Shown piece after piece: positions 23,903 to 34,646 of a stretch of 64,000 nucleotides of DNA. Below the pieces are notes generated by a model. It was not told the origin of the DNA. It ran no database searches and saw only the letters and a program-made list of their open reading frames with translations. Position numbers and translations under genes: made by a program. The DNA lies in assembly GCF_048544455.1 (NCBI RefSeq), contig NC_133537.1:308301738-308365737 (forward strand), given 5' to 3'. How positions within the stretch are numbered: position 1 is the stretch's first letter; every line of letters begins with the position of its first letter. The DNA comes from Silene latifolia (lineage: Eukaryota > Streptophyta > Magnoliopsida > Caryophyllales > Caryophyllaceae).

Positions 23903-25269
23903 TGGTAGGAATAAAACTAGGTGTCGTAAATGCTAGAATTAAACTACCAAATTAACAATTTATAAACCAAACTATACTCTAGATTACTCCTAATGATAAA
24001 GCAATATAGTGCAAGTAAGGGTCGATCCCAAGAGAAGGTCTTTTAAGATAAATACTTGAATTAGAAACTATTGAATACTAATGACAAGTGTATAAACAAA
24101 CAATGGTTATTAACAATGACAAACAATAGAGGGACATAAAAGGGGGGGATTTGCATGGAGAAAATAAGAAACAAAATGGAAGAGATGTGATTGCCTCAAT
24201 GAAACAAGGCAACAAACACTTGGTATGCAAGGGGACAATTATAAGAGATGAAAACTTGGTATAATCCTACAAGCTTCAACTATTCTCAAAGCAAGACTCT
24301 TTTCTCTTCAATTTCATTTACCCAACAATAATCCTCAAGAAATTGATCATCACTATCTAAGCCAACAATGATAATCCTACTTAAACTACAATTTCCAACA
24401 CTAAGCCATGTAAGATTTGTAGTCAAGAGCATGAAGAACACAACCAAGAGGAAAATAAATGGGATATCAAAAGAGCAAGTCTAAGCTAACAAACTCAATG
24501 ATACAAACAATTTCTACTCACAAATATTGCTACTCTAAGCCAAGATAACAATAATCATGAGATGCTTCCACAAGTTATCACAAAAGCAAGGAACTTTGCA
24601 ACAACAAGCAATAGATGAACAATAAAGAGGCAAGAGTAGCTAATTCTCACAACAAAACATTCATCATGGCATTAAAGCTTAGAAATTGAAATAAATGAAA
24701 GATTAAACATTAGAGAGTCAATACAATGATAAAGTCGAAGACTTGAAACGGATTACACCAAGCAAGGAAGGATTTAGCCTTCCATAGTCTTCAAAACCCA
24801 AATAAACAAGGAAAGATTACAACTTGGATGAAAATTGTCTTCTAAATTATTACAAGATTAAAACCCTAAAAATGAGATTAGATGAGATGATGTGATGTTG
24901 CATGATGATTTCAGGTCTTTAAACTCTTGGGTATATATAGGGCTTCACGAAAACCTAAAAAGATTTCCACTTAAGAAGACCAAAAGGAGATTAGAAAGCC
25001 CCGTAAAACAGAGCTGCGCAGGCTGCGCAGCCTGCGCCTAATTTACCCTTGCCTGCGCAATCGTGTGCAGCTGCGCCAGCTGTTTGCGCAGCCTGCGCAT
25101 AGGCTCGCAGTCTTTGGCCTTCAAATTCCAAGAGCTTTGACCTCTTCACTTGTTCTCATTTCTTCTAATCTTCACTCCTAACTTTCTCCTAGCTGGATCT
25201 TAGGTCACATGTGAGCCGCTTGTGCCTTGTTCTTGACCATTGAGCGGTTCTCTTTGACTCTCGGGTACG
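23903..25269 (-). repeat. Element 1, 5' LTR
   Basis: Direct repeat of 2411-3777. TATATATA at 24932-24939. TGCGCA cluster at 25011-25110, upstream of that box in transcription orientation. The outer end joins the OB-fold exon at 25270. Confidence 0.92.
25011..25110 (-). promoter_or_regulatory. TGCGCA palindrome cluster in element 1 5' LTR
   Basis: Same block as 3521-3620, with only a few differences (one TGCGCA is TGTGCA, another TGCGCC). It ends about 75 bp before the TATA-like box in transcription orientation. Confidence 0.6.
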
Positions 25270-26030
25270 GTTATTAAAGGTCATATGATAATCAAGATCT
25301 GACTCATTTGTCTTATATTCAGGCTTAAGAGGAGTAATATGAGCGTTGGTTATTTCATAGATCCTGTTGTGCTTGATTGCATCCTCATATACGACAACTT
25401 GGTCATCAAAAAGAGCGCCACACATCATACTCCCCTGTTAACCAGGTGAGCAGTATCATTTTTAGTATATCATAGGACAACATATGTTAAGAAGATACTT
25501 GATTTATTTGCCCTCATTGGAATATCCTAGATTTAGTATATTTAATATGAACATGTTGCTTATACTTATATTTTCTTGTATTTAATGACACTATGAAATC
25601 ATCTAAATCTTGACCATCAATGTCCGATATCTAAAATACGAGTAAATGCTATTAAACTAACTGTATGATAACTGAACACATGATATACTAACAACACAAT
25701 GTAAATAGCAGGTAAACATGTCCTTTAGCTATGTAGAAGGAAGTTGTTATCTGTTTATGCTAAAAAGACGTTGATTTGTATATAGTGCAGTTCTAAGAGA
25801 AGTACTGAGATGCAATAATATAGTAAATGAACATTAATTTGCAAGAGTAAGTTCTGTTGGCCATTTTTTTAGGAGAACAGGCTTGCCTTATCATCCTGAA
25901 GCAACAAGCTTTGGTATTGCACCTTAGCTGGAGACGTCTTTGGTCGGCGTTTTTCAACTACTTTCACCTTAACTCTAAAGTTCTTTCTGGTGTTGATTAG
26001 CTCATCTAAGTAGATGCTACAAGGCTTCAT
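25270..26030 (-). pseudogene. RPA70-like OB-fold gene, 5' portion (exons 1 and 2a)
   Basis: Exon 1 is proposed at 25887-26030: MKPCSIYLDELINTRKNF at the start, then RVKVKVVEKRRPKT and YQSLLLQDDK. A GC-type donor AAG/GCAAGC follows. Exon 2 starts at 25434 after ...AACAG and reads GSMMCGALFDDQVVVYED, YEITNAHITPLKPEY and YHMTFNN before the retrotransposon. The pattern (strand 'LLLQDDKG', 'LFDDQVVVYED', 'YEITNA.ITPL.PEYKT') matches the first OB fold of plant RPA 70 kDa-like subunits, which bind single-stranded DNA in replication and repair. It is much shorter than true RPA70 and could be a truncated family member or a Helitron-type RPA. It is interrupted at codon Asn-Asn by element 1. Confidence 0.6.
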
Positions 26031-27789
26031 TCTGTTGCAAGATAAGAAACATACGCAAACTCAACATAGACCAATTGTATCAGGGAAGATGTATTATTGT
26101 ACTAATCAAAGCAGATATAGTAATCTACAATTGTAAACCCTTGACAACAATATTAATATCACATATGTACTATGATCTAGTGAACTGAGCTACGTTAAGC
26201 TTAATATCATCTATTGTAAATATATATCTGTGATTTAGATTTAAGATTAGGTGAACTATATGCAAGCTTCACATTTTAGATTTGTGATTAGCTAAGAAAA
26301 ATTTTATATCAGTCAGGAATTCTAATTTAACTATACTCATATGAACTATCAGCATTACTAAACTTTAAGGACTTATTGGTTGCCAGTTGATTAAAATTTC
26401 TGATATAGTATATGAAGACTGTACTTTAGTAATGTTTTGCAATCTAAACTCTGTTATAATATGTTTATGTTGCGTTGGTTTATATGTATACACATTTGTA
26501 GAACATAAGGAAACAATAATGAAAGGAGTTTTATTTGCATTTTAGCTAACTAATCCAAAAAGTTTGACCCTAACTACTCTAAATGTTAAGTTGAGTTTTA
26601 TTGCTCTGTTTATTATAAGGATGAAGACTGAATATAAATGGAGCTAACAATGAGATTAAACTAAACACGAGTAGCAAGAGTTAATAAATGCAATGTAACT
26701 GGAATTTAGAGAGAAAAGAAAAGCATATATGTGCTTCGGATTCCGTACTTGAAGATGTTATGGTATTTCTTCAACTGCTTTGAGCTTAGAGAGAAGTTGG
26801 AGAGTGGTGTGATTGTAAGTAGAAGGATACTTAGATAGGTAATAAAGGTGGAGTGTAATATTAGTTAACAGTGTTATCGAATCATGTGAGGTAAGTTTTA
26901 CTTTTTAGATGTACTGTTAGAAACAATTGAGAGCATACCTCGTAGAGAATATGGTAAGAATAGTGATATTTTGTACAATGGGTTATTGTAAATGTATTGT
27001 TTAATAAAGAATGAACAGTTGAGGTTCATATGTGTGGCATGGTATGAGTACAACACTGTTTTAGTATGTTAGATATATTTAATATTTTCTAAGATAGTAC
27101 ATTGCAAATTATGCAGTAAGGACCAATCTGCTTTGTTTTCCTAGATTTAGGGGATGAGTTATTTTAAGAGCTTTGTTTTAAGTATGAAGCATTAAAGTTT
27201 GTACTAGTCTGAAATCTTTCTAATAAATATTAATTTGTTAATAATCACTTGTCTATGAGATCTGGTTAGCTGCTGATATGGCCAAGTCTTATTGTTTGGT
27301 TATTTTATGTAAATAAATCTCAGTTTATAGAAAAGAATCAGTTTATACTCTGGTTATAGTCTAAATATTAGCTAATAAAAAGTTTATAATTGAATATTAA
27401 TTTGTAAAGATAATAAATACCAAAGCAGAGAAGAGAGCGTTAGAAAATATACTGTATGATATAGAACATACTTTGTTATAGTCAAAAGTACAATTACAGT
27501 CCTTGTTACAGTACGGTCAACCGCAGACTCGTATATGTTATGAGCACATAGGTTGGCGTAGTAGCATGGTTGTTATAAGAGTGCAATATATGCAGAGAGT
27601 TGTCATTGATTAGGAGTGACCAGTAATGCATCATCAAAGTTCAACTTCAAAATGGCAATATGATCGTGTCTGGTCAACATGCTACTGATAATGCAACAAT
27701 TCTTCAGAAGGTGCAGTGGTTTATATGATTCCTGCAAGCTTCAGTACTTCAAAAGAAACAATGTTCTTGACACAGTTTTTATGTGAATC
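26031..27789. other. Host DNA upstream of the RPA-like gene
   Basis: AT-rich sequence lacking long frames, which would hold the gene's promoter and 5' region. Near the right end the minus strand reads DSHKNCVKNIVSFEVLKLAG before a stop (about 27721-27789), possibly an exon end of another gene, but too short to name. The flank gaatc (27785-27789) should be one target duplication of the Tat-like element; its partner is outside the window. Confidence 0.4.
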
Positions 27790-28927
27790 TGTGGACATGG
27801 GCCACATGCACGCCAAGCCAATTTGTGGACGTACATCGGTCTCTTTGAAAGCCACACTCGGCGGCGTAAAATGCTTTTGACCGGACCGTTTTAGATCGGT
27901 CGCTTCCGTCTCGGTAAGGGCCACGAAACGATGTTGAGATGTTCAGAGTCACCACCAAGCAATTATGGGATGCCTGGAACCCGTTCGAAATCCACTTTAT
28001 ACCTAGGTCAATCAAGGCAAAAAGCGGTGTTTGACATATTTGCTAAAGATAAGGACTCGTCCCTCTTTGAGTATTCTATGCCTAAAATGACTCTCGTACG
28101 CCCTGGATAAGGCCATCCACTATCCAAAGGTTCTGAGTAAGGGGTGAGGGTACGTATTGAGAAGCCCTTTAATCGGACACCCAATCCCACCCGCGTTAGC
28201 GGCCTCTACTGATCGATCGTGGTTGTTTAAGTGCAAAAGTTGATAAAACGGTTTAAATGGATGAATGCGCATCCAAAAGCTTTAACCTAACATATGAATA
28301 TTTCCTAAGTCGGTTGTTTATGCATGTACCAAGACATTGGTGTCAAAGTTGGTTTTAGATGGTTGATTTGCATGTGAAAATGGAAATTAAGCATCCATTT
28401 ACCAAGTTCGGGTTATGATGCTTAACACGATCCATTTATTGAAAAAGGGTGTTAAATGACAAAGTGTTAAAACGTAAGCTTGTCAATCTGATCCGTCATG
28501 TATTCGGATTAACCGTAATCGGGATCATCCTAGACAAATGCTAAAAATGAGGCAGAACAGTGCCAGGCAGCCCCATTAGGGTGCGAGCCTATTGGGGAGG
28601 GAACGGGCTCTGTCCAGGTTTTTAAATGTGGAAATAGGCAGGCTCTTGGGGCGCGAGCCATGGGGCGAGCCAAGACGTGCCTTCTGGTTATTAAAAAGGT
28701 TGTTTAAAACGGTTTTTTGTGATTGATGATTTGCAAGTATGATTTGCATGACTCGGAATAATTACTATTATGTTAGCAATATTCGTTGTCGGATTTGCAA
28801 GTTTGAAAAGCATAATAAAATGTGTAAAAGGAAAATGTTTGATTTAAATTAATTATGTTAAGTTCAATTATTTGTAATTAGTCAAGTTTGTCATCGTACT
28901 CGGATTAACCGACATGGTATAATGAAC
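27790..28927 (-). repeat. Element 4, 3' LTR, outer part
   Basis: Starts TGTGGACATGGGCC. Matches 59931-60354 and 63130-63559 except for a 243-bp stretch (28211-28453) absent from the other LTR and the CACTA insertion. Contains GGGGCGCGAGCC-type motifs near 28580 and 28650-28675. Short open frames here (for example 27779-28015 minus) occur in both LTRs but look non-coding. Confidence 0.9.
28923..28927. repeat. Target-site duplication of element 2, left copy
   Basis: TGAAC; the right copy at 40064-40068 is CGAAC. The uninterrupted counterpart TAAAGAACCAAGGAT is present in the other LTR near 63557-63571. Confidence 0.85.
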
Positions 28928-29275
28928 TGATGTGACCATAATTAGCGCATATTTAGCCCCCGAATTAGCCTTGTTCCCATGCTTTTTAGTGCATATTTGG
29001 GTTATTTCTTATCTTTAGTTCTTTGTTTTGCATATTCTTTGAGATTTTGATCCCTTGGTAGGAAAGGAGTAAGAATCTTGCATTTTCATAGCAAAACGAG
29101 ACTAAATTGATCGAATTTAATGACCAAGCATCAAGGAGAGACAAGATTAGAAGGCCTTTGTACATATTATAGTAGAAGAGCAATGCTGAGAAAGGATCCT
29201 TGAGTCCCCAAGGAAATCCCCAAGGAATTTATGAAGAAAAGGGAAGAAAAGAAGAAGATGTCTTGCTGAGTGACA

Positions 29276-29440
29276 ATCCGTGCGGATTGTCACCAATCCG
29301 GCCGTCCCACAGCTGCACAATCCGTGCGGCTTTGCTCTAATCCGCTCGGATTCCACCTCCACAATCCGCCCGGATTCCCTTGAATCCTCTCGGACCCAAA
29401 CACCAGAATCCGCCCGTCCCGACCTTATTCCGCCCGGATT
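29276..29440 (+). promoter_or_regulatory. CGNNCG palindrome cluster in element 2 5' LTR
   Basis: About eight units; three are the full 14-bp palindrome AATCCGNNCGGATT (with TG, CT, CC as spacer), one is TTCCGCCCGGATT, others end in GTCC. It lies about 150 bp upstream of the TATAAATA box in the U3 region. Confidence 0.65.
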
Positions 29441-29586
29441 CTAGCACAGCGTGATTTCCTCTTCTCCAAGCTACGAAGAAAGAAGCCCTTCCTTCGAAAA
29501 ATACCGGCTCCTCCTTGCTCAATCTAAAAAGTGTAATTACTAGTTTAGCCCTTAGTTAACCCTAATGCATCCTCCCTAATTTCCAC

Positions 29587-29594
29587 TATAAATA
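29587..29594 (+). promoter_or_regulatory. TATA box of element 2 5' LTR
   Basis: TATAAATA followed by CCCCATTAG, in a typical plant core-promoter arrangement; same sequence at 38966-38973 in the 3' LTR. Confidence 0.65.
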
Positions 29595-30687
29595 CCCCAT
29601 TAGTCTAATTAGAGGAGGATGTTCTTCTTATCAATAATTAGAGTAGTTAATATCAATCAAATCTCTCTTTAGTATTGTAATCAACAATTAATCAAGTTCT
29701 AATACAAGTTTTATTTCCTTAATCTCTCTTTTGTTCATCCTTTATTTTGGGTAATTGAAGATTATTTGGGTTATTGTTGGGAGATTGACAACCTCTCAAT
29801 CAAGAATTCAAGTACTTCTTTTATCTTTGCTTTATTATTGGAATCATTAGTAGGTATAATCTCTTAATCCCTTTTTAATTATTGTTAATTACTTTCATTT
29901 ATTCATCATGTTTCATATTGTTGGTATGATTGACAACCTTGCTAGCATGATCAACATGATAATGAGTGAGTAGTCTCTTAGCTAGGGTTAAATGGGTGAT
30001 TAGGGGAAACCAACATGGGGAATGATTCATGCTTAAATTAATATGCTTTCATATTTTATTTGCTTGCTTGTTTTGATCTCAACTCATGCACATGTTATGT
30101 TTGATGAAATGCTAAGCCTATGAATCCTTGCATTTACCACCATCACCTATCTTTTCAATGAGACTTGTAAGACATAACCCAACTCGAGTCTCATTAGACC
30201 ATGCATGTTGTTGAGTAGGGAAGATTAAGTCGACTTGTAGGTGTTGTACAATCTAATCGATTCGGCTCCGAGACCCAAACTTTCCTAGGATTGTAAGATA
30301 TAACCCAACTCAATCCATCACAACAATAATTGCTTGCTTATAATTTGAGAACATGTTTGTATGATCAATTCCCATGATTCCCCTATGATCCCATGACACC
30401 CTAGTGCTTTTAATCAATTGTTTACACCCCTTTAATTCATCTTGCTTGTTTATTTTCATTGCTATTTTAGTTTAGTGACCTTCTACATCAACCCAATTTG
30501 TGACACCCTTAGACACCACTAGTTGCAATAGAAATCTCATTTCAACTCCCGTCCCTTGGGATCCGACCTTTACTTGCCTCTTTACTAATTGTAGAGTTGT
30601 TTGTGAAGTTATAAATTGTGTTTTGATTCGACCGTGACCCAACGACCACATCTTTAATTGTGAACACGAAACGGAACCGATCAAAAA

Positions 30688-30705
30688 TGGCGCCGTTGCC
30701 GGGGA
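30688..30705 (+). promoter_or_regulatory. Element 2 primer-binding site
   Basis: TGGCGCCGTTGCCGGGGA four bases after the 5' LTR, identical to element 1. Confidence 0.93.
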
Positions 30706-30823
30706 CGGTGTTTGTTTGATTTAGATTTCTTTTTATTGTTATTAGTTGTGTCTTTCTTCACCTTGGGGAAGTAAAACTCTTCAAGGTTTATTCTAATTGT
30801 TTTCGAGTTGTTTGATATTTTGC

Positions 30824-33568
30824 ATGTCTAGAAGGTTACAAGGTGATTTGTTACCTTTTGACCGTGAAATCGAAAGAACCTTGACGAACAATAGGAGACT
30901 TGTTAGGAGGAATTTAAGAGGTATTAGTGAAGTTGTTCAACCCACTAGTGAGTTCGTCAATCCTTTCGCAATAGAAGGAGAGGAGAACCCATTACACAAT
31001 ACCCCACAAAATCCACCTACAATGCCTAAATTCTCGTCACACTCCGTACCCACCGAGGAGAATCTACCAAATGGTACTCCTACACCGCAACATCTAACCG
31101 GAAATTTTATTGCCAAGTCCGCCTTCATCCAATTAGTTGAGAGGAGCCAATTTGGGGGGATGCCTAGTGAAGACCCTCATTCTCATATGGAAACCTTTTG
31201 CGACTATTGTGATGCAATCTCTCAAACGGGCGTGACTCAAGACCAAATTAGATGGGTCTTATTTCCTTTTTCTTTAATCGGCACCGCGAAGCAATGGTTG
31301 AAGGGCCTTGATAAGGCCACCCTCGGAATAGATTCTTGAAAGAAGTTAGCTCTAGCCTTCTACAAAAAATTCTACCCACCGGAAAAGACTAACATGCTAA
31401 GAGCTCAAATTACGGGTTTTAAGCAAAGGGATGAAGAATCTTTGTATGAAGCTTGGGAGCGGTTCAAGGGAATTTGTCGCTCATGTCCTCACCATGGACT
31501 TAGCGAATGGTTTTTGGTACAACAATTTTGGAATGGTTTATATGAAGATTCTAGGAACATTCTCAATATGGGATCAAATGGAATGTTCACCGAAGTTGAT
31601 GACAATCAAACATGGAACAAGATTGAGGAAATGGCGGTCCATAACTCACAATATAGTAGACCTCGCAAGGCTACTAGAGGAGGAAAGCATGAAGTGGACT
31701 CCGTTACTCAATTGGGTGCTCAACTTAGTGCTCACATTGACACAATCAACTTGAAGTTTGAACAAGCTATGGCTAGACTTGAAGAAAACTCAAAATCATC
31801 AAAGCATCATGTTAATGCCATGACGGCATCCTCATCAATCCCAAGTGGGATATGTGAGAATTGTGGAACTTTGGGACATGACCAAGGTGAATGTAGGGGA
31901 ACAAATGAACAAGTGAATGCTTTCCAAGCATACAAGAGTGGTACCCCTTATTCCAACTTTTACAATGAAAACACCAAATTCCATCCAAATCTCTCATACA
32001 AAAGCCAAAATGTTCAAAACCCTCAAACAACATACACTCCACCACCCATGAGAAACCAAAATCAAAGACCCTTTTACAATCAAAATCAAGGTTACCAAAA
32101 TCAAAATCCATACAATCACCAAAATGACCAAGGTTTTGGTGTCCAAAAAGCGGTCCTCCAAATGCAAAAGAATCAACAAGAATTTTTCACTCAAATGCAA
32201 AAAGATAGCCAAGCAAAGGAAACCACCATCAACAACATTCTAGCTCACACCAAGATGTTGGAAACTCAATTGACTCAACTAGCATCTTCAAGCTCACAAA
32301 GACAAAAGGGGCAATTACCACCTCAAAGTAATCCCCCTAGATATGAAACGGTTAGTGCCATTCACTTGAGAAGTGGTACAAGGTATGAAGCACCAAGGAA
32401 GCAAGTTGAGGATGAAGTTGTGGAAGCTAGTGAAAAGGAAGAAATTGTGCAAAGCTCCAAAGATGGAGAATCATCAAAAGAAGAAAGTTCAAAGAAAAAT
32501 GAAGACAAGGTCAAGGAGAAGGAGCCCATTGTGATTAGACTTCCTTTTCCAAGTCGTCAAGCCAAGCCCAAATTTGATGATCAACTTGGAAAGTTCATGG
32601 AAATTGTGAAGAATTTGGAAGTCTCAATTCCTTTCACGGAATTAATCAATCACGTGCCGGCCTATGCGAAATACATGAAAGATATCCTCACAAAGAAGAA
32701 GTCGATCCGGAAGCTTGAGACTATCGCCTTCACTAAGGTGAGTAGTGCAATACTTCAAGGGAGTTCACCTCCAAAGTTAAAGGATCCGGGAAGCTTCTCA
32801 ATACCGTGTACCATTGGCGACACGACGATCAACAAAGCCTTATGTGATCTAGGGGCTAGTGTGAGTGTCATGCCGTACTCGAGGAGTAAAAGGTTGGGGA
32901 TGAAAGAGCTTAAATGCACCAACATCACACTCCAAATGGCCGATAGATCGACGAAGACACCATTAGGGATATGGGAAGATGTCCCCGTGCGAATTGGGAA
33001 GTTTTTCATCCCGGTGGACTTTGTCATTGTTGATATGGAGGAAGATTCCAACATTCCAATCATTCTAGGAAGACCTTTCCTACACACCGCGGGTGCGGTG
33101 ATTGATGTGAAACATGGTGAGCTCACTCTAGAAGTGGGAGATGAAAGCATAACTTTTAATCTTGACAAGACTATGAGAGCTCCTCGTTTGCATGAACCAT
33201 GTTTCATGATTGATCACTATAGCCGAAAGGATGAAAGGAAGAAATCGGAACTCCAATGGAAGAAGAAAATTGAAGATGCTCCATTCAAAGAGCAAGTGAA
33301 TTGTGACAAGGAGAGCTTGCAAAGCTCATCAAAATCAACCAAGGAAGAAGAGAATGGCCTCATTGGCCAAGAGAAGAAATTGGGAGAGTTGTCTCCATCT
33401 AAGCAAGAGATTTTCAATGATCAACTTAATGAAGTTTGTGGTCTTTGGGACAACGAGTTTGAAGGGATTTTTAATCCCTACATTGGTAATGCCATCGATC
33501 AAGACCGACAACAAGGGCCAAGGTCTATTGAAGACCTCTACCATGATAATGAACAAGCTTTCGATTAA
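30824..33568 (+). pseudogene. Element 2 gag-protease polyprotein
   Basis: Start chosen at MSRRLQGDLLPFDREIER (30824), typical for Athila-like gag; an in-frame ATG at 30797 lies upstream. The capsid region has FIQLVERSQFGGMPSEDPHS, WVLFPFSLIGTAKQWLKGL and YEAWERFKGICRSCPHHG. A zinc knuckle CENCGTLGHDQGEC (CX2CX4HX4C) follows, then a Gln/Asn-rich linker. The protease has KALCDLGASVSVMPYS, with the catalytic Asp intact, and IPIILGRPFLHTAGAVIDV. One TGA at 31337-31339 breaks the capsid region, apparently in place of Trp. The frame ends in a charged tail and TAA with no reverse transcriptase after it. Downstream spacing leaves no room for one. Confidence 0.9.
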
Positions 33569-33950
33569 TTTTTCAAGGTGTTGAGCAACATCAACAACAC
33601 CTTGGACATGCCCCCTTGACATCTCATCAAGAATGAGAGTTTGGTGGAGTCCTCCCTAAACCACCACTTGTAAATATTTCTAACTCCCTAACTTACATTT
33701 CAATTCTTGTATTGCATTTTTTTGTCATCTTTGGATTTTTATTTACTTTGATCAAGATAATTGTCATGTTTGAGAGAAGTGAGGGAGGGACTAACAATTT
33801 CAATTGATGTGTAGTGCTTTACCTTAGTGTGGGGATGACAATTGCCTAGGCTATCCATGCCTTAGTAGTGCCCCCACAATGAAGAACACAAAATTTGAAG
33901 AAAGAATAGAAGAATGGTAAGGGAAATGCATTGTGCACGGATGGAACTGA

Positions 33951-34315
33951 ATCCGGGTATAAGGGGTCAAATCCGAACGGATTCAGGAGAATCCGCCCGT
34001 CTTCAGTAATCCGAGCGTACTGCAGAAAAGACGCCCGTCCTGAACTGAGCTGAATTTTGAAAATTTTCGACTGTGACTGAATCCGGGCGTCCTGAACAGC
34101 AATCCGCCCGTCTCTGCAAATCCGTCCGTCCTGGACTGAAGACGTCCGTCTTCTCTGCTGAGGAAAACAAGAAAAATTTCCTGGACTGCAATCCGTCCGT
34201 CTTCAGGCAAATCCGCCCGTCCCGCATCAAGAAAATCCGAGCGTCTTCTTCTGAATCCGCCCGTCTTTAGGCGAGTTTTATACAACCCAGAAAGAGCAGA
34301 ATCCGCACGGATTGC
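33951..34315 (+). promoter_or_regulatory. CGNNCG palindrome cluster before ORF1 of element 2
   Basis: About 14 units, the longest cluster in the window. Half-sites AATCCG and GACG are mixed around the CG-NN-CG core; the outermost units AATCCGAACGGATT and AATCCGCACGGATT are full palindromes. It ends about 30 bp before TATAAAA. Confidence 0.65.
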
Positions 34316-34341
34316 CCCTGCAGTTCGAAAATTTCGGTCTT

Positions 34342-34348
34342 TATAAAA
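34342..34348 (+). promoter_or_regulatory. Putative internal TATA box before ORF1
   Basis: TATAAAA followed by TCCCTCCCACC, about 300 bp before the ORF1 ATG and directly after the palindrome cluster. Confidence 0.5.
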
Positions 34349-34646
34349 TCCCTCCCACCTTCCTTCATTCATTCATTCATTCATAAACACTACCCACAAC
34401 ATCAAAACCCTCATCCTCTCCATCACAAAAACAAAATCCCTCAACAACATTCACCAAAATCAAATCAAATCATCCTTCTAACAACAAATCAATCACTCCT
34501 TCTTCAATAAAAATCAAAACCAAGCACAAAATCTTCAACCTTTGAGTCGATTTTTGATTTCATAAAGGCAAAGCCTTTCACCTTTAAATCGATTTGGGTA
34601 CACTACAAATTGAAGATTTTTCATTCTTTTCTTGGTTAGTTCATCA

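Larger units (their letters stand above)
2411..25269 (-). mobile_element. Athila-type Ty3/gypsy LTR retrotransposon (element 1), with two nested insertions
   Basis: Two near-identical direct repeats (2411 to about 3777, and 23903-25269) bound a body with, in minus-strand order, a primer-binding site, gag, protease, reverse transcriptase, RNase H, integrase and an extra ORF1 after integrase. That layout, with no chromodomain, is that of the Athila lineage. Flanks gttag (2406-2410) and gttat (25270-25274) fit a 5-bp target duplication with one change, and the OB-fold frame is continuous across it. Without the solo LTR and copia A the element would be roughly 12.3 kb. It is non-functional: stops and frameshifts lie in gag, protease, reverse transcriptase and ORF1. 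Several stops look like C-to-T changes. Confidence 0.93.
28928..30683 (+). repeat. Element 2, 5' LTR
   Basis: Starts TGATGTGACCATAATTAGCG, ends GGAACCGATCA. Contains the CGNNCG palindrome cluster (29276-29440) and TATAAATA (29587-29594). Small frames such as 29337-29522 (minus) also occur in the 3' LTR and have no protein-like support. Confidence 0.94.
33569..34646 (+). promoter_or_regulatory. Element 2 spacer with palindrome cluster, TATA box and ORF1 leader
   Basis: Non-coding. Contains TTAGTGTGGGGATGA at 33824-33838, then a dense CGNNCG cluster at 33951-34315 of about 14 units (AATCCGCCCGTC, GACGTCCGTC, AATCCGAACGGATT and others). TATAAAA follows at 34342-34348, then a pyrimidine- and A-rich leader with ATTCATTCATTC repeats up to the ORF1 ATG at 34647. 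It reproduces the order seen in the LTR: cluster, TATA, transcript leader. This supports an internal promoter for ORF1. Confidence 0.55.

Noticed and set aside
27779..28015. Minus-strand frame of 78 codons, partly repeated at 59884-60126
   Set aside because: It lies in the LTR of element 4 and recurs because the LTR recurs. Composition is not protein-like.
29275..34315. Repeated palindromic units considered as a CRISPR-like array
   Set aside because: Units are short, variable and without regular unique spacers. They lie in plant LTR retrotransposons, and no cas genes are present.
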